Positions 30,203-37,845 of a stretch of 40,225 nt of DNA are shown here, in pieces. Every line of letters begins with the position of its first letter. Position 1 is the first letter of the stretch. The notes below the pieces were generated by a model. The model did not search any database. It had not been told where the DNA came from and worked only from the letters and a program-made list of their open reading frames with translations. Origin of the DNA: a virus. Location of the stretch: positions 1 through 40,225 of IMG/VR virus record IMGVR_UViG_3300009537_000059; one strand, written 5' to 3'. The translations under genes were made by a program, and so were the position numbers.

Positions 30203-33106
30203 TCAGGCGGTGAAATCTTCACCGTGTTTAGCCGACAGCCGCTGGACAAACTCTTTGAATGTAGAGCGAGATCTAGCGGATGACACCAGTTTCCCGTCAG
30301 CTACGGTGTCAATTACCTTCTGCTTCTCTGCCAAAAGAATTCTCATGTCTTCGTCTATAGTCTTGTCACACAATAAATAAAATATCTGGACTTTTTTCTT
30401 CTGACCGATGCGGTGAGTGCGGTCTTCTGCTTGTTCGTGAATGCCGGGCACCCAATCTTGGTTGATAAAGATTACGGTATCTATAACATGCTGTAATCCG
30501 TCCAACCCCATGCCGCCGGCGTGCAATCCAACCAACCCAACCCTAGATTTGCCAGCCACAAGCCGTTTTACGATAGCATTGCGCTCTTTTGCGGATGTAT
30601 CTCCATATAACAACTCTGCTTGGTCCCCATAATGCTTTTTGAGCTTCTTGAGTGGGTCAATATAGATAGAGAACAGAAGAATCGCTCTATCAGCCTCCAA
30701 AAACTCGTCTATAATCTCTTTTGCTCGTTCTAGCTTCTTATTTGACAAAAATCCTTGGATTTTCGGCATTGTGCTGACTGTTGCCTTACCATTGAAGTGC
30801 CAAGTCCTGAAAAGGTCGTCCAAAAGCTCGTTGTAGGCCTGACGCTCGTGCTCTTCAAGCTCAATGAACAGGTCATTGCGCTGTTTATCGGGTAATTCAG
30901 GCAAAACCTCTTTCTTTAGCCGCCGAATGACCACATCTTTCGTTCGCTCGTGTAATTCTTCAAGATTTTTCGGTTCTGCAAACTTCCAGCCGCCATATCG
31001 CTGGACAAAGTGATAAAAATTCTTGAATCGTTGCGGGTCAATGAAGCTAAGAAGGTAGTATGCCTCAATCGGTCGGTTTAGAATTGGGGTTCCCGTCAAA
31101 AACAACACATAATCGGTTTTGATTCCAGGATATTTGCGTCGTTCCTTCCACGAACCAAGCACCGACTTTGCTCGAAGCGTTCGGCGATTCTTCAAGTTGG
31201 TAGCTTCATCACAAACAAGCAAATTCCAGTTGATTTGGAGCAACTTTTTGAGTTGCTTGCGGACTGCATCGTAGTTGATTATGTGAAATTGGTTGTTTCC
31301 GTGTCCTTCAACCTTCTGAGTAGTCCAAATGGTGCTGTTCTTACCAGTGAATTTCTTGATTTCCTCCGCCCACTGCAGAGTGACAGACTTTGGACATACA
31401 ACAAGCGTCTTAGCTTGCTTTTCCAGCGCAAAACCTATTGCTTGAACAGTATTATGAGTAACTATATAATTGTTTGTTACATATAATTGCTGTTCTGAAT
31501 CTAACGATATGCATTTGGCCTCTGCCTGACGGCAGATTTCAATAGCTTTAATGTATCTTACTGGTTTATATTTTGGGCGACCTGGATAGTTTTGTGCTTT
31601 CCTGCTCAACTTGAATGGACGGATATTATCAGGCAATGCGATCGTAAGAACCCAAAATGTTCTATACTTCTTTTTATTAAATGTTGATCTTTTTCCCTTC
31701 ATTTTAGCTGTTCCGCCAAACGACTCTATTAATTCTTTAACTTGTCTAGCTAATTTCTCAGAAGTAGAACCAAATTGCAAAGCTGAGGAATACCACCCAT
31801 CAGTATCCATAAGACCCTGAAAAAGTGCAATTCTGTTTCTTAGAGAAGTGAACATGTATTGATCGGGAATTTCTTTTTCATAAGAATATTTCCCCATCAA
31901 TTGCAATTCCTCCAAAGCTTCTTTAATAGGATTGTAGACATTTTTTGCAGAATCTGCCCAAACTATAGAGTAGCCTATTCCTTTACTATGTTTAGACGCT
32001 GTTATTTTTACTGAGGTGGGAATACATTCTTGTAATAGTGATACCATTTCCTTATCGGCTGCAGTGAAGTTAACTCGCCCCTGAGTTAAGCCTCCATCAC
32101 CAATTAAAGCTCCAAGCACATACGGATGTAATGGTAATTCAACATTCTGCTTAAAATCAATACAATCCACCTGAGGGATAGCCCATTTCGCATTTCCCCA
32201 TTTATCTACCAGGTCATCTTTCAGTTGCTTTGTAGTTAGAATTTTTCCCTTTCTATTGTTATATCTGTCTTGCGGAGATTCTACATACCACAAATGATCC
32301 AAACAGCACTCAACAGAACTTTTATCTGAAAAAGTAATTCTATAAATCTCTTTTTCTCCCTGGAGGAAGCACCCATTAACATTAGCAATACCACCATTAG
32401 GAGTGATAACTTCATCTCCAATTCCAATGTCGCCCATTAATTTCCAGCCCAGCGGAGTTAAAATCTTAGCATCCAAAGGTTGCGCTTTACCCAAACCCAT
32501 TGCATCTGCAATCATGGCTCTCCCACCGGCGCGCAGTGCAAACTCTACTCCTACTCGTTGGAATGGGTAAAGCGGTATCAGCGTTGATATATGTAGGTCA
32601 CTTTCAATGCGTGACCGAATTTCGTCCAGGTCTGAACGTCGTTTCTGCTCTCTCTTATAGGCTTTCTTGACCGCATCGGTAACTTTGAGGTTATCCAGGC
32701 CGCCGAAGATGTTAACTACTTTTGGTAGATGAACGATTGGAAACTCCCAACATTTGGCCTCTGCGTTCCAAGTGCGTCCGTCTATTTCTGCCTTAATACG
32801 ATTAAGAATCTCTTGGTCATATGGGAACCTCACCGCCGCTGTCTTTTTATCTTTAACTACAAGCCCGGCGGGCTGACTGCCACTCTGGCGGCTGTTCCCA
32901 TGACTCATGCGAGTTCGGGGAAGGTTCAGTTCCTCCACTGACTCGCCTGCAAGTGCTTTCTCTGCAGCAGTGCGCCAGAGCTCTGGCAATTCGGAACCCT
33001 GTAACCACCGTAGGTAGTTTGGGTCTGTATCATGGACGTAGCCTAAACTACTTCCACGGTGCTTCCCGAATGTGAATATGATTTGATATGCAGATTGGTG
33101 AACCAT
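30203..33106 (-). CDS. SMARCAL1-like SNF2 helicase, interrupted by an intein
   Basis: 967 residues including a 345-residue intein (208-552); the spliced protein would be 622 residues. Residues 10-50 (FTFGKHRGSSLGYVHDTDPNYLRWL) match the ExoX C-terminal type domain. Residues 85-135 (AAVRFPYDQEILNRIK...WNAEAKCWEFP) resemble the HARP DNA-annealing domain. The SNF2 motor has MIADAMGLGK/T (Walker A, split by the intein), CDEATNLKN (DEAT 633-636), LTGTP, GGMGLDG and DRTHRIGQ (about 895-901). It likely remodels or anneals forks, a functional analogue of T4 UvsW. It sits oddly among virion genes, between a packaged-protein candidate and the gp26-like gene. Confidence 0.92.
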   Translation of the reverse strand: MVHQSAYQIIFTFGKHRGSSLGYVHDTDPNYLRWLQGSELPELWRTAAEKALAGESVEELNLPRTRMSHGNSRQSGSQPAGLVVKDKKTAAVRFPYDQEILNRIKAEIDGRTWNAEAKCWEFPIVHLPKVVNIFGGLDNLKVTDAVKKAYKREQKRRSDLDEIRSRIESDLHISTLIPLYPFQRVGVEFALRAGGRAMIADAMGLGKAQPLDAKILTPLGWKLMGDIGIGDEVITPNGGIANVNGCFLQGEKEIYRITFSDKSSVECCLDHLWYVESPQDRYNNRKGKILTTKQLKDDLVDKWGNAKWAIPQVDCIDFKQNVELPLHPYVLGALIGDGGLTQGRVNFTAADKEMVSLLQECIPTSVKITASKHSKGIGYSIVWADSAKNVYNPIKEALEELQLMGKYSYEKEIPDQYMFTSLRNRIALFQGLMDTDGWYSSALQFGSTSEKLARQVKELIESFGGTAKMKGKRSTFNKKKYRTFWVLTIALPDNIRPFKLSRKAQNYPGRPKYKPVRYIKAIEICRQAEAKCISLDSEQQLYVTNNYIVTHNTVQAIGFALEKQAKTLVVCPKSVTLQWAEEIKKFTGKNSTIWTTQKVEGHGNNQFHIINYDAVRKQLKKLLQINWNLLVCDEATNLKNRRTLRAKSVLGSWKERRKYPGIKTDYVLFLTGTPILNRPIEAYYLLSFIDPQRFKNFYHFVQRYGGWKFAEPKNLEELHERTKDVVIRRLKKEVLPELPDKQRNDLFIELEEHERQAYNELLDDLFRTWHFNGKATVSTMPKIQGFLSNKKLERAKEIIDEFLEADRAILLFSIYIDPLKKLKKHYGDQAELLYGDTSAKERNAIVKRLVAGKSRVGLVGLHAGGMGLDGLQHVIDTVIFINQDWVPGIHEQAEDRTHRIGQKKKVQIFYLLCDKTIDEDMRILLAEKQKVIDTVADGKLVSSARSRSTFKEFVQRLSAKHGEDFTA
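31451..32485 (-). mobile_element. Intein with class 3 signature and LAGLIDADG homing endonuclease
   Basis: 345 residues, from Ala208 to Asn552 of the host protein, inserted between Lys and Thr of GLGK/T. The first residue is Ala, not Cys/Ser. The class 3 WCT set is present: Trp273 two residues after the block B His (DHLW), Cys532 in block F (AKCISLD) where class 1 inteins have Asp, and Thr553 as +1 residue after VTHN. The two DOD endonuclease motifs are LGALIGDGGL (331-340) and QGLMDTDGW (430-438), with catalytic Asp present. Splicing would proceed through the internal Cys. It appears intact. Confidence 0.9.
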
Positions 33107-33130
33107 TAGTGACCTTTGTATTTTTCAGTA

Positions 33131-33640
33131 TTAGCGTTTAATATATAGCGACATGTGGTCTAAGATGAAGTGCAACATATAAAGAGCATCATCAGCGGCA
33201 GGAATAAACGCTTCCTGTGTTCCATACATTTCACTAAAAGCATCTTCAAGGGCGATTCTGGCATTCTTGAACACATTTCTTATTCTTTGCGCATCGTGGC
33301 CCATTTTAACCGCTAACTTCTCGTCTTTATAGAAAGCTTCAGCTGCTCTTAATGCTCTAGTGTAAATATTGACCCATTGTTTAGCGTATGTGGAAGACCA
33401 GGTCCATCCGGAATACGCTGGGTGTCCTTGCAACTTATCATGCAGCACATATAGTTCTTTGAGTTTTGAGTTTTTCGAACGCTCCTCAGGATTCAAAAAT
33501 CCTTCTTCCATTCCTCCCATATCACCCTTGAACGGCAAAAGCTCTAGCGGACGGCCAAGTGGTCCACCACCAGGACGGAGGGAGCCGGTTGCTCGTCCTT
33601 TCCCAACATCTTCGGGAAGTAAGTCAACTAATCTAATCAT
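33131..33640 (-). CDS. Candidate head-packaged protein with (L/I)xE leader
   Basis: 169 residues, family not recognised. It opens MIRLVDLLPE and then a Gly/Pro-rich segment (GSLRPGGGPLGRPLELLPF). The first ten residues share seven positions with the CCA-adding enzyme leader and end LPE, a prohead-protease (L/I)xE site. The start is forced by the ATGA overlap with the fiber gene. The rest is helical (KLKELYVLHDKLQ, QWVNIYTRALRAAEAFYKDEKLA, ILDHMSLYIKR). If processing follows T4, residues 1-10 are removed in the head. Role unknown. Confidence 0.65.
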   Translation of the reverse strand: MIRLVDLLPEDVGKGRATGSLRPGGGPLGRPLELLPFKGDMGGMEEGFLNPEERSKNSKLKELYVLHDKLQGHPAYSGWTWSSTYAKQWVNIYTRALRAAEAFYKDEKLAVKMGHDAQRIRNVFKNARIALEDAFSEMYGTQEAFIPAADDALYMLHFILDHMSLYIKR

Positions 33641-35025
33641 ACCTCTTGTATCCAGGCTTCTACTGAACCGGAGCGAACAGAAGTGATATTGCTATTTCCA
33701 CCAGGAAATCTGACTTCAACTTCTGTGGACACCGTTGGAGAAATGACGGCGCCAGCGATGGGCTGGTTGCTTGCGTCAGACGTATCAGTTCGTGGGCGAA
33801 CCCTAGCGGCAGAACCAACCAACGACGCGGCAGTTATGTTGTACCACCTGAATCTGGCCAATCCACTGGCGCTGCCGAATGTGAATCCGGCTTCTGCTTG
33901 CAGTCTGTAAGTCTTGTTCGGTGCCAAGGTGAATATGCCGGCTAACTGACCAGAACCTGAAGTCATTGGAATGTTATAGCCACCTCTACTGAGATTGAAC
34001 TGTATGTGATTGCCGTCGGTAAGATTTGCGGTTTGATCTGCAGTCATTCCTGCTTGCAAATATTCTCGTGGAGCTGTGGTTGACGCAAATGATGCAGTTG
34101 TGGCGAACGAAGCACTCTCAGCAGTCTGTGCTTGCGGTGCCGAGCTCGCGGATGCTGCAAAACTGGATGTAGTTGCGAAACTGGCTGAGATTGCGCTGTC
34201 CGCGTTGAGTGCGTGCGATGCGCTTACCGCAGAAGGCGCAAAAGACGCGGAGATTGCGTTATCGGCCAAGCTTGCACTATCTGCTTGTAAAGCGTGACTT
34301 GTAGAGATGACGCCGGTAATTTGAGCTCCGTCGCCTTGGAATGAGCCAGTAAACCCTCCTTCCGTGATTTCCATGCTACCGGTGCGTTGGTGAACATCGT
34401 CAGCAGAATCACCGAACTTGGTTGAGCCGGTCAACTCTACAACGGAACTTGTAATAAACACATATTCCAGGAACGCAAACGAACCAGTTCCTTCTACTCT
34501 CAAACTGTCAGCAAAATGAACCGAAGAGGCACTGATATTATTCAGGTTAACATCTGCTCCGCCACTAACCACTGCTTCTGCATCAAGAACATCAATAATC
34601 TGAGCCGATGAGCTTATAAGAGTCGGCTTATTTGCTACATTATCATACTCGACTACATCGGCTGTCAATGCAGTTTCTGCAAAAGATGACGAAATAGAGA
34701 AGGATGAAGTTTCTGAAAAACTGGCCGTGGCTGCTAACGACGCTGTTTCTGCGTAGACGGCATAACTGGCCGTGTAGTCTGTTGGAATGGTTGCTGCAAA
34801 ATCGGCGTAGCTGGTGGAAATTGCGCTGTCCGCGTTGACTGCGTGCGATGCGCTTATCGAGGTAGTTGTTTCGGTCAATATAGATAAGGACGCTGTTGAC
34901 GCGTAGGTGGCGAACAGAGTGCCTGCTGCGGTAGATGCTTCCATTGACCCCGACACAATCGGAGTAACCACAATTGGGTCAGCACTACCTGTGACAATGA
35001 TTGTAATATTTGCAGGAACAGTCAT
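33637..35025 (-). CDS. Fiber-like structural protein with Ala/Ser repeats
   Basis: 462 residues. Long stretches of an irregular repeat around SASHALNADSAISASFATT and ETASFAATASF (residues 50-125 and 240-320) resemble the Ala/Ser-rich shafts of marine phage fibers, probably beta-helical or trimeric. A middle segment (NNISASSVHFADSLRVEGTGSF... FTGSFQGDGAQITGV) is typical of phage appendages. The C-terminal 130 residues (GIFTLAPNKTYRLQAEAGFTF... RFRWYN) look like a jelly-roll head, possibly receptor- or glycan-binding. It lies directly after the Ig-like protein gene. No chaperone or intramolecular protease is visible. Confidence 0.75.
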   Translation of the reverse strand: MTVPANITIIVTGSADPIVVTPIVSGSMEASTAAGTLFATYASTASLSILTETTTSISASHAVNADSAISTSYADFAATIPTDYTASYAVYAETASLAATASFSETSSFSISSSFAETALTADVVEYDNVANKPTLISSSAQIIDVLDAEAVVSGGADVNLNNISASSVHFADSLRVEGTGSFAFLEYVFITSSVVELTGSTKFGDSADDVHQRTGSMEITEGGFTGSFQGDGAQITGVISTSHALQADSASLADNAISASFAPSAVSASHALNADSAISASFATTSSFAASASSAPQAQTAESASFATTASFASTTAPREYLQAGMTADQTANLTDGNHIQFNLSRGGYNIPMTSGSGQLAGIFTLAPNKTYRLQAEAGFTFGSASGLARFRWYNITAASLVGSAARVRPRTDTSDASNQPIAGAVISPTVSTEVEVRFPGGNSNITSVRSGSVEAWIQEV

Positions 35026-35026
35026 A

Positions 35027-35395
35027 TTATGACTCTACGGTGACGCCTGGTGATACTGTTGCTGTCCCCTCTAACAAACGGACAGTCTGTGGAGGATTGC
35101 TGCCACTGACGGATGCAATTATGTCGTAGTAATACTTAGGCTGCGTCAGTAAGTGTGTTTGTGTTGGGGTGAGTGTAAAGTTGACCGTTGCGGTCGCCGC
35201 GTCAACAATGCTGGAACTAAATCTTGCTACTATTGGAGCCGTGGATTTGTATTGGTTTTTGATAGAACCGGAAAATTCCCAAAGACTTGAAGTAATGTCT
35301 ATAGGATTTCCTGAGCCGCTAGCGGTTAACTGAAATGTAAGAGTATATGATGCATTTTGATTAATGCAGATGTCTAATCTATCGTTACAACTCAT
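35027..35395 (-). CDS. Ig-like virion protein (baseplate/fiber-attachment type)
   Basis: 122 residues, nearly all beta strand: ASYTLTFQLTASGSGNPIDITSS, LWEFSGSIKNQYKST, ATVNFTLTPTQTHLL, YYYDIIASVSG. It resembles the N-terminal Ig-like domain of phage upper-baseplate and fiber-connecting proteins (BppU type). The ATG has AGGA about 6 nt upstream. The gene follows the hairpin with a promoter box in its loop at 35414-35456, and is followed closely by the fiber gene. It probably anchors that fiber to the tail; partner inferred from adjacency. Confidence 0.65.
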   Translation of the reverse strand: MSCNDRLDICINQNASYTLTFQLTASGSGNPIDITSSLWEFSGSIKNQYKSTAPIVARFSSSIVDAATATVNFTLTPTQTHLLTQPKYYYDIIASVSGSNPPQTVRLLEGTATVSPGVTVES

Positions 35396-35413
35396 TGGTG
35401 TTCCTCAAATACG

Positions 35414-35456
35414 GAGTCTCCCTGCCACTAACAATAAGTAGTGAACAAGGAGACTC
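35414..35456 (-). promoter_or_regulatory. Two-tier hairpin with promoter box in the loop, after tail tube gene
   Basis: Minus-strand RNA has an outer 8-bp stem GAGTCTCC/GGAGACTC (35449-35456 with 35414-35421) and an inner 5-bp stem CACTA/TAGTG (35439-35443 with 35426-35430). A TACTTATT box (35432-35442) spans the inner loop. No U-run follows. It may stabilise the abundant tail-tube mRNA, act as a processing site, and start a second transcript for the Ig-like and fiber genes. Confidence 0.5.
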
Positions 35457-35485
35457 AGTAATGACTTACGACAATCCGTGTTAGA

Positions 35486-35974
35486 TTAGTAATTGAGTAT
35501 GCAATAATCAGGTTGAACGGTAAGCTCAATCTCTATTGGATTGTCTGTATCCCAATCAGCATCATTGAAGGTTGCGTCAGTAATCATTGCGCCCTTAATG
35601 ATCCATTCTTCTACCTTGTCGCCAACAGGACCGAGCATATTGAATACCAAATCCTTCTTATAGAAGTCTGCATATCCATCTCTACCGGTGACGGACTCGT
35701 GGTGTAGTCGGACCCATTCCATGACTGCTTGCGCTCCTGATGGAACGATTGGATCGTATAGAGTGAAAGTCATAGTGCCCCAAACGGACCTACCCTTTAC
35801 ATAACGGACAAGGTTAATATGTGGTAGCTCCTTTGCGGGCTGTGTAAGATGCGGGCGTGAGACTTTCTTCACAAGAAAAGATGGTGCACCGTCCATATAC
35901 AAGAGGAAACGGTTGGTCATCTTTGGTTCAAATGAATTGAAGAACATCTCCTGTTCGGCAACTAGGTTAGCCAT
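35486..35974 (-). CDS. Tail tube protein (T4 gp19-like)
   Basis: 162 residues, the expected size. It has the tube-protein pattern: MTNRFLLYMDGAPSFLVKKVSRPHL near the start, VWGTMTFTLYDPIVPSGAQAVMEWVRLHHES in the middle, then DLVFNMLGPVGDKVEEWIIKGAMITDATFNDADWDTDNPIEIELTVQPDYC at the end. Subunits form the hexameric inner tube of the contractile tail, surrounded by sheath. GGAGA lies 6 nt before the ATG, and a promoter-like box (36007-36017) precedes it within a leader that is repeated at 36336-36372. High expression is expected. Confidence 0.92.
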   Translation of the reverse strand: MANLVAEQEMFFNSFEPKMTNRFLLYMDGAPSFLVKKVSRPHLTQPAKELPHINLVRYVKGRSVWGTMTFTLYDPIVPSGAQAVMEWVRLHHESVTGRDGYADFYKKDLVFNMLGPVGDKVEEWIIKGAMITDATFNDADWDTDNPIEIELTVQPDYCILNY

Positions 35975-36017
35975 GCGTTATCTCCAAAAGTGTTACTGTG
36001 TTACAACTATAAATATC
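35975..36017 (-). repeat. Late leader cassette, copy A (tail tube)
   Basis: The minus strand contains GATATTTATAG (36007-36017), GTAACAC and TTTTGGAGATAA in front of the tail tube ATG. Almost the same order and wording occurs at 36336-36372, with small length differences. It is a candidate promoter plus ribosome-binding site unit with the TATTTATA variant of the box. Confidence 0.6.
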
Positions 36018-36032
36018 GTGTCAGTGTGATTT

Positions 36033-36335
36033 TCATTCCCACACCATAAGCGTGTTGATGACTCTTTGTAGCATTGCAGACCGGCGGGGATCAATCTTTA
36101 CTCCCTTTGGTCTGAATACTCCACCCACACCTGATTGTGCCCATTCAACATATTGAACAGCAAACTCTTGCTCTTGTGGGTTCTTCAACTTCACTGCAAA
36201 CTTAAGAAAGTCTCGTGCGCCTTCAGAATCGCCATGCAAAGCCTTCTTGACTCGCATGCCCACATCTTCAGCTTCATCCAACCGGCTAACCGTAGTTAGC
36301 CGGTTTTCAGTTAAGAATCTCTTATAATCCCACAC
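36033..36335 (-). CDS. Candidate head-packaged protein with T4-like capsid-targeting peptide, GTG start
   Basis: The open frame extends to 36431, but GTG at 36333-36335 is the best start: GGAGA lies 7 nt upstream in a leader shared with the tail tube gene, and it removes the overlap with the previous gene. The 100-residue product begins MWDYKRFLTE-NRLTTVSRL. It matches the T4 internal-protein leader MKTYQEFIAE at Met1, Tyr4, Phe7, aliphatic 8 and Glu10. The rest is helical and basic (VGMRVKKALHGDSEGARDFLKFAVKLKNPQEQEFAVQYVEWAQ, PRRSAMLQRVINTLMVWE). I infer cleavage after Glu10 by the prohead protease and packaging in the head. Function unknown. Confidence 0.7.
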   Translation of the reverse strand: MWDYKRFLTENRLTTVSRLDEAEDVGMRVKKALHGDSEGARDFLKFAVKLKNPQEQEFAVQYVEWAQSGVGGVFRPKGVKIDPRRSAMLQRVINTLMVWE

Positions 36336-36372
36336 TGCATTATCTCCAAAATGTGTTACTGCTATAAATATG
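36336..36372 (-). repeat. Late leader cassette, copy B (packaged-protein gene)
   Basis: The minus strand has CATATTTATAG (36362-36372), AGTAACACA and TTTTGGAGATAA, then GTG. It is nearly identical to the leader of the tail tube gene at 35975-36017. The match extends through the ribosome-binding site to the start codon and is the main support for the GTG start at 36335. Confidence 0.6.
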
Positions 36373-36399
36373 TCGCTTATACCTTTTATGAAACTTGGT

Positions 36400-37548
36400 T
36401 TAGCGATATTCAATAGTAATTGTAACCTCATCTCCTGTTTTAGCGTTAACTTGCTTCATTAATTTTTCAAATTCTATCATAAAACTACCCCATCCACCCC
36501 GAATTGATGGTATGCCAGATCCCTCTCCTTTTATAACCGCCTTAACAGGATTGCCATTAACAATGTGGCGACCAGAAGTATACACTGAAACTTCACCCTT
36601 AATAACTTTTTTGGATTCCAACAACGAATCAGGATGAAGTTGTTCGTCAACATAAAGGCCGCCGGGCCATCCACTATAAGATGCTGGCTGCTTTCCTTTA
36701 GAAAATTCTACAGCCTTTCCTTTATCATCAAAATAACGAACCAAATTTACCTGATTCATAGCACCAAATTTAGATTTGGCGCCGGGTTTGGTTTTCCATA
36801 CTTCTCCTGGATTGCGTCCCTTCAATTTTGGAGCACGATATTTGACGGCTTCTCCCCACGTCATAACATTATAACCTTCTTCGTTGATTCCTTCTTTAGT
36901 TCTTCTATAGGATGAGCGAGAAATGCGTTGAAGTCCCTTAAGCGATGGGTGTCTAAGACTGCCAGTAGTAGCATGTTCTTCTTCCTGTCTAGCGTCATCC
37001 CATCCTTTATTCCATTGAGCAAATATCTCTTGAGCACCTTGCCCCACTTTCATGCCGCGGGCCAACTGAGTTACTTTTGGGTCTAAAACGGCTGCTCTCT
37101 TTTTGCCACCTTTGAACGCTGTCTGTCCAAGTTCATATGCAGTTCTAGTCACTTCAGGATGAAGTTGTTCGTCCCCCTCTTTCATATTAGTAAGTTTAAG
37201 CCATTGACTATGTATGTCTGCTCGTCTTCCATCCGGAAATTTTACTCTAACCCAACCTAAAGCATTTGGATCTGACATAGCAGTTGCTTTTGATCCGGCT
37301 GGATAATCCTTTGTAATAGCATATCGGCCACGAGCACCACCTCTGTGTAAAGTAGATGTCAATACAACAGAGTCTCCCTTTTTAATAGCTTCTTCCACCA
37401 GTGTTCTGCCTTGATTAGCAAACTGTTGGGCTTCATTTTGCAACCTAAAAGTGCATTGCTGACCTTTGTGATTACAAGAACGCCAGTATCCGTTTGGAAG
37501 TCTCCAAACTTTGCCCTCAGGGCTTCTTTGAGTAGAAGAATATAGCAT
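36400..37548 (-). CDS. Hypothetical protein of the tail region
   Basis: 382 residues, family not recognised. The N-terminus (KVWRLPNGYWRSCNHKGQQC) has a possible zinc pair. Residues 50-120 look like a small beta domain (GDSVVLTSTLHRGGARGRYAITKDYPAG, WVRVKFPDGRRADIHSQWLKL). DEQLHPEVTR and DEQLHPDSLLE occur about 178 residues apart, suggesting a repeated linker or protease-site segment (LLE). The rest is basic and glycine-rich. AGGA lies 11 nt before the ATG, a weak placing. It sits between the sheath-side genes and the packaged-protein candidate, so a virion or scaffold-associated role is plausible only from context. Confidence 0.6.
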   Translation of the reverse strand: MLYSSTQRSPEGKVWRLPNGYWRSCNHKGQQCTFRLQNEAQQFANQGRTLVEEAIKKGDSVVLTSTLHRGGARGRYAITKDYPAGSKATAMSDPNALGWVRVKFPDGRRADIHSQWLKLTNMKEGDEQLHPEVTRTAYELGQTAFKGGKKRAAVLDPKVTQLARGMKVGQGAQEIFAQWNKGWDDARQEEEHATTGSLRHPSLKGLQRISRSSYRRTKEGINEEGYNVMTWGEAVKYRAPKLKGRNPGEVWKTKPGAKSKFGAMNQVNLVRYFDDKGKAVEFSKGKQPASYSGWPGGLYVDEQLHPDSLLESKKVIKGEVSVYTSGRHIVNGNPVKAVIKGEGSGIPSIRGGWGSFMIEFEKLMKQVNAKTGDEVTITIEYR

Positions 37549-37584
37549 TTATGTGGTGATCCTATCTACAATTTTATACAATTT

Positions 37585-37845
37585 CTATTGCTTCCTATAA
37601 TCTTTCAATTTGGCATATTCTCTGGAAAGTTGTACATATGCTATTGCTTTTTTATTAAAATTAGCAATAAAAGTTTTCAATGTAGTATCTGATGTTGTTT
37701 CATCGAAAGCAAGAACATTCCCCAAAATACTTTTTAAGTCAACTTCAAGATCATCAAGTTTATCTTCTATCTGCTCTATTCTTCCTTCTTTGAGAGCCAT
37801 ATGCAATTCTTCTTTAATTATTTCTTTGAGTTCCGAGCGTTTCAT
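37585..37845 (-). CDS. Small coiled-coil protein with MKRSELKEIIKEE leader
   Basis: 86 residues from ATG 37845, which overlaps the GIY-YIG stop (ATGA); a start four codons upstream would overlap more. The opening MKRSELKEIIKEEL is a leader I have seen on many phage virion proteins, with IKE at residues 10-12 as a possible (L/I)xE cleavage site. Then comes an acidic coiled coil (RIEQIEDKLDDLEVDLKSIL) and a basic helical end (FNKKAIAYVQLSREYAKLKDYRKQ). Prohead core or internal-protein function is the leading guess; not proven. Confidence 0.62.
   Translation of the reverse strand: MKRSELKEIIKEELHMALKEGRIEQIEDKLDDLEVDLKSILGNVLAFDETTSDTTLKTFIANFNKKAIAYVQLSREYAKLKDYRKQ

Noticed and set aside
33990-34960. 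Repetitive tract in the fiber gene as a CRISPR or DNA repeat array
   Set aside because: The repeats are irregular codon-level Ala/Ser/Phe patterns inside an intact open frame, with no constant repeat or spacer length.
36007-36370. Exact T4 late promoter TATAAATA on the plus strand at two places
   Set aside because: No plus-strand gene follows, while both sites lie at constant distance before minus-strand starts. I read them as TATTTATA on the minus strand.
36336-36431. Long N-terminal version of the gene ending at 36033
   Set aside because: It overlaps the upstream gene, has no ribosome-binding site, and crosses the leader shared with the tail tube gene.
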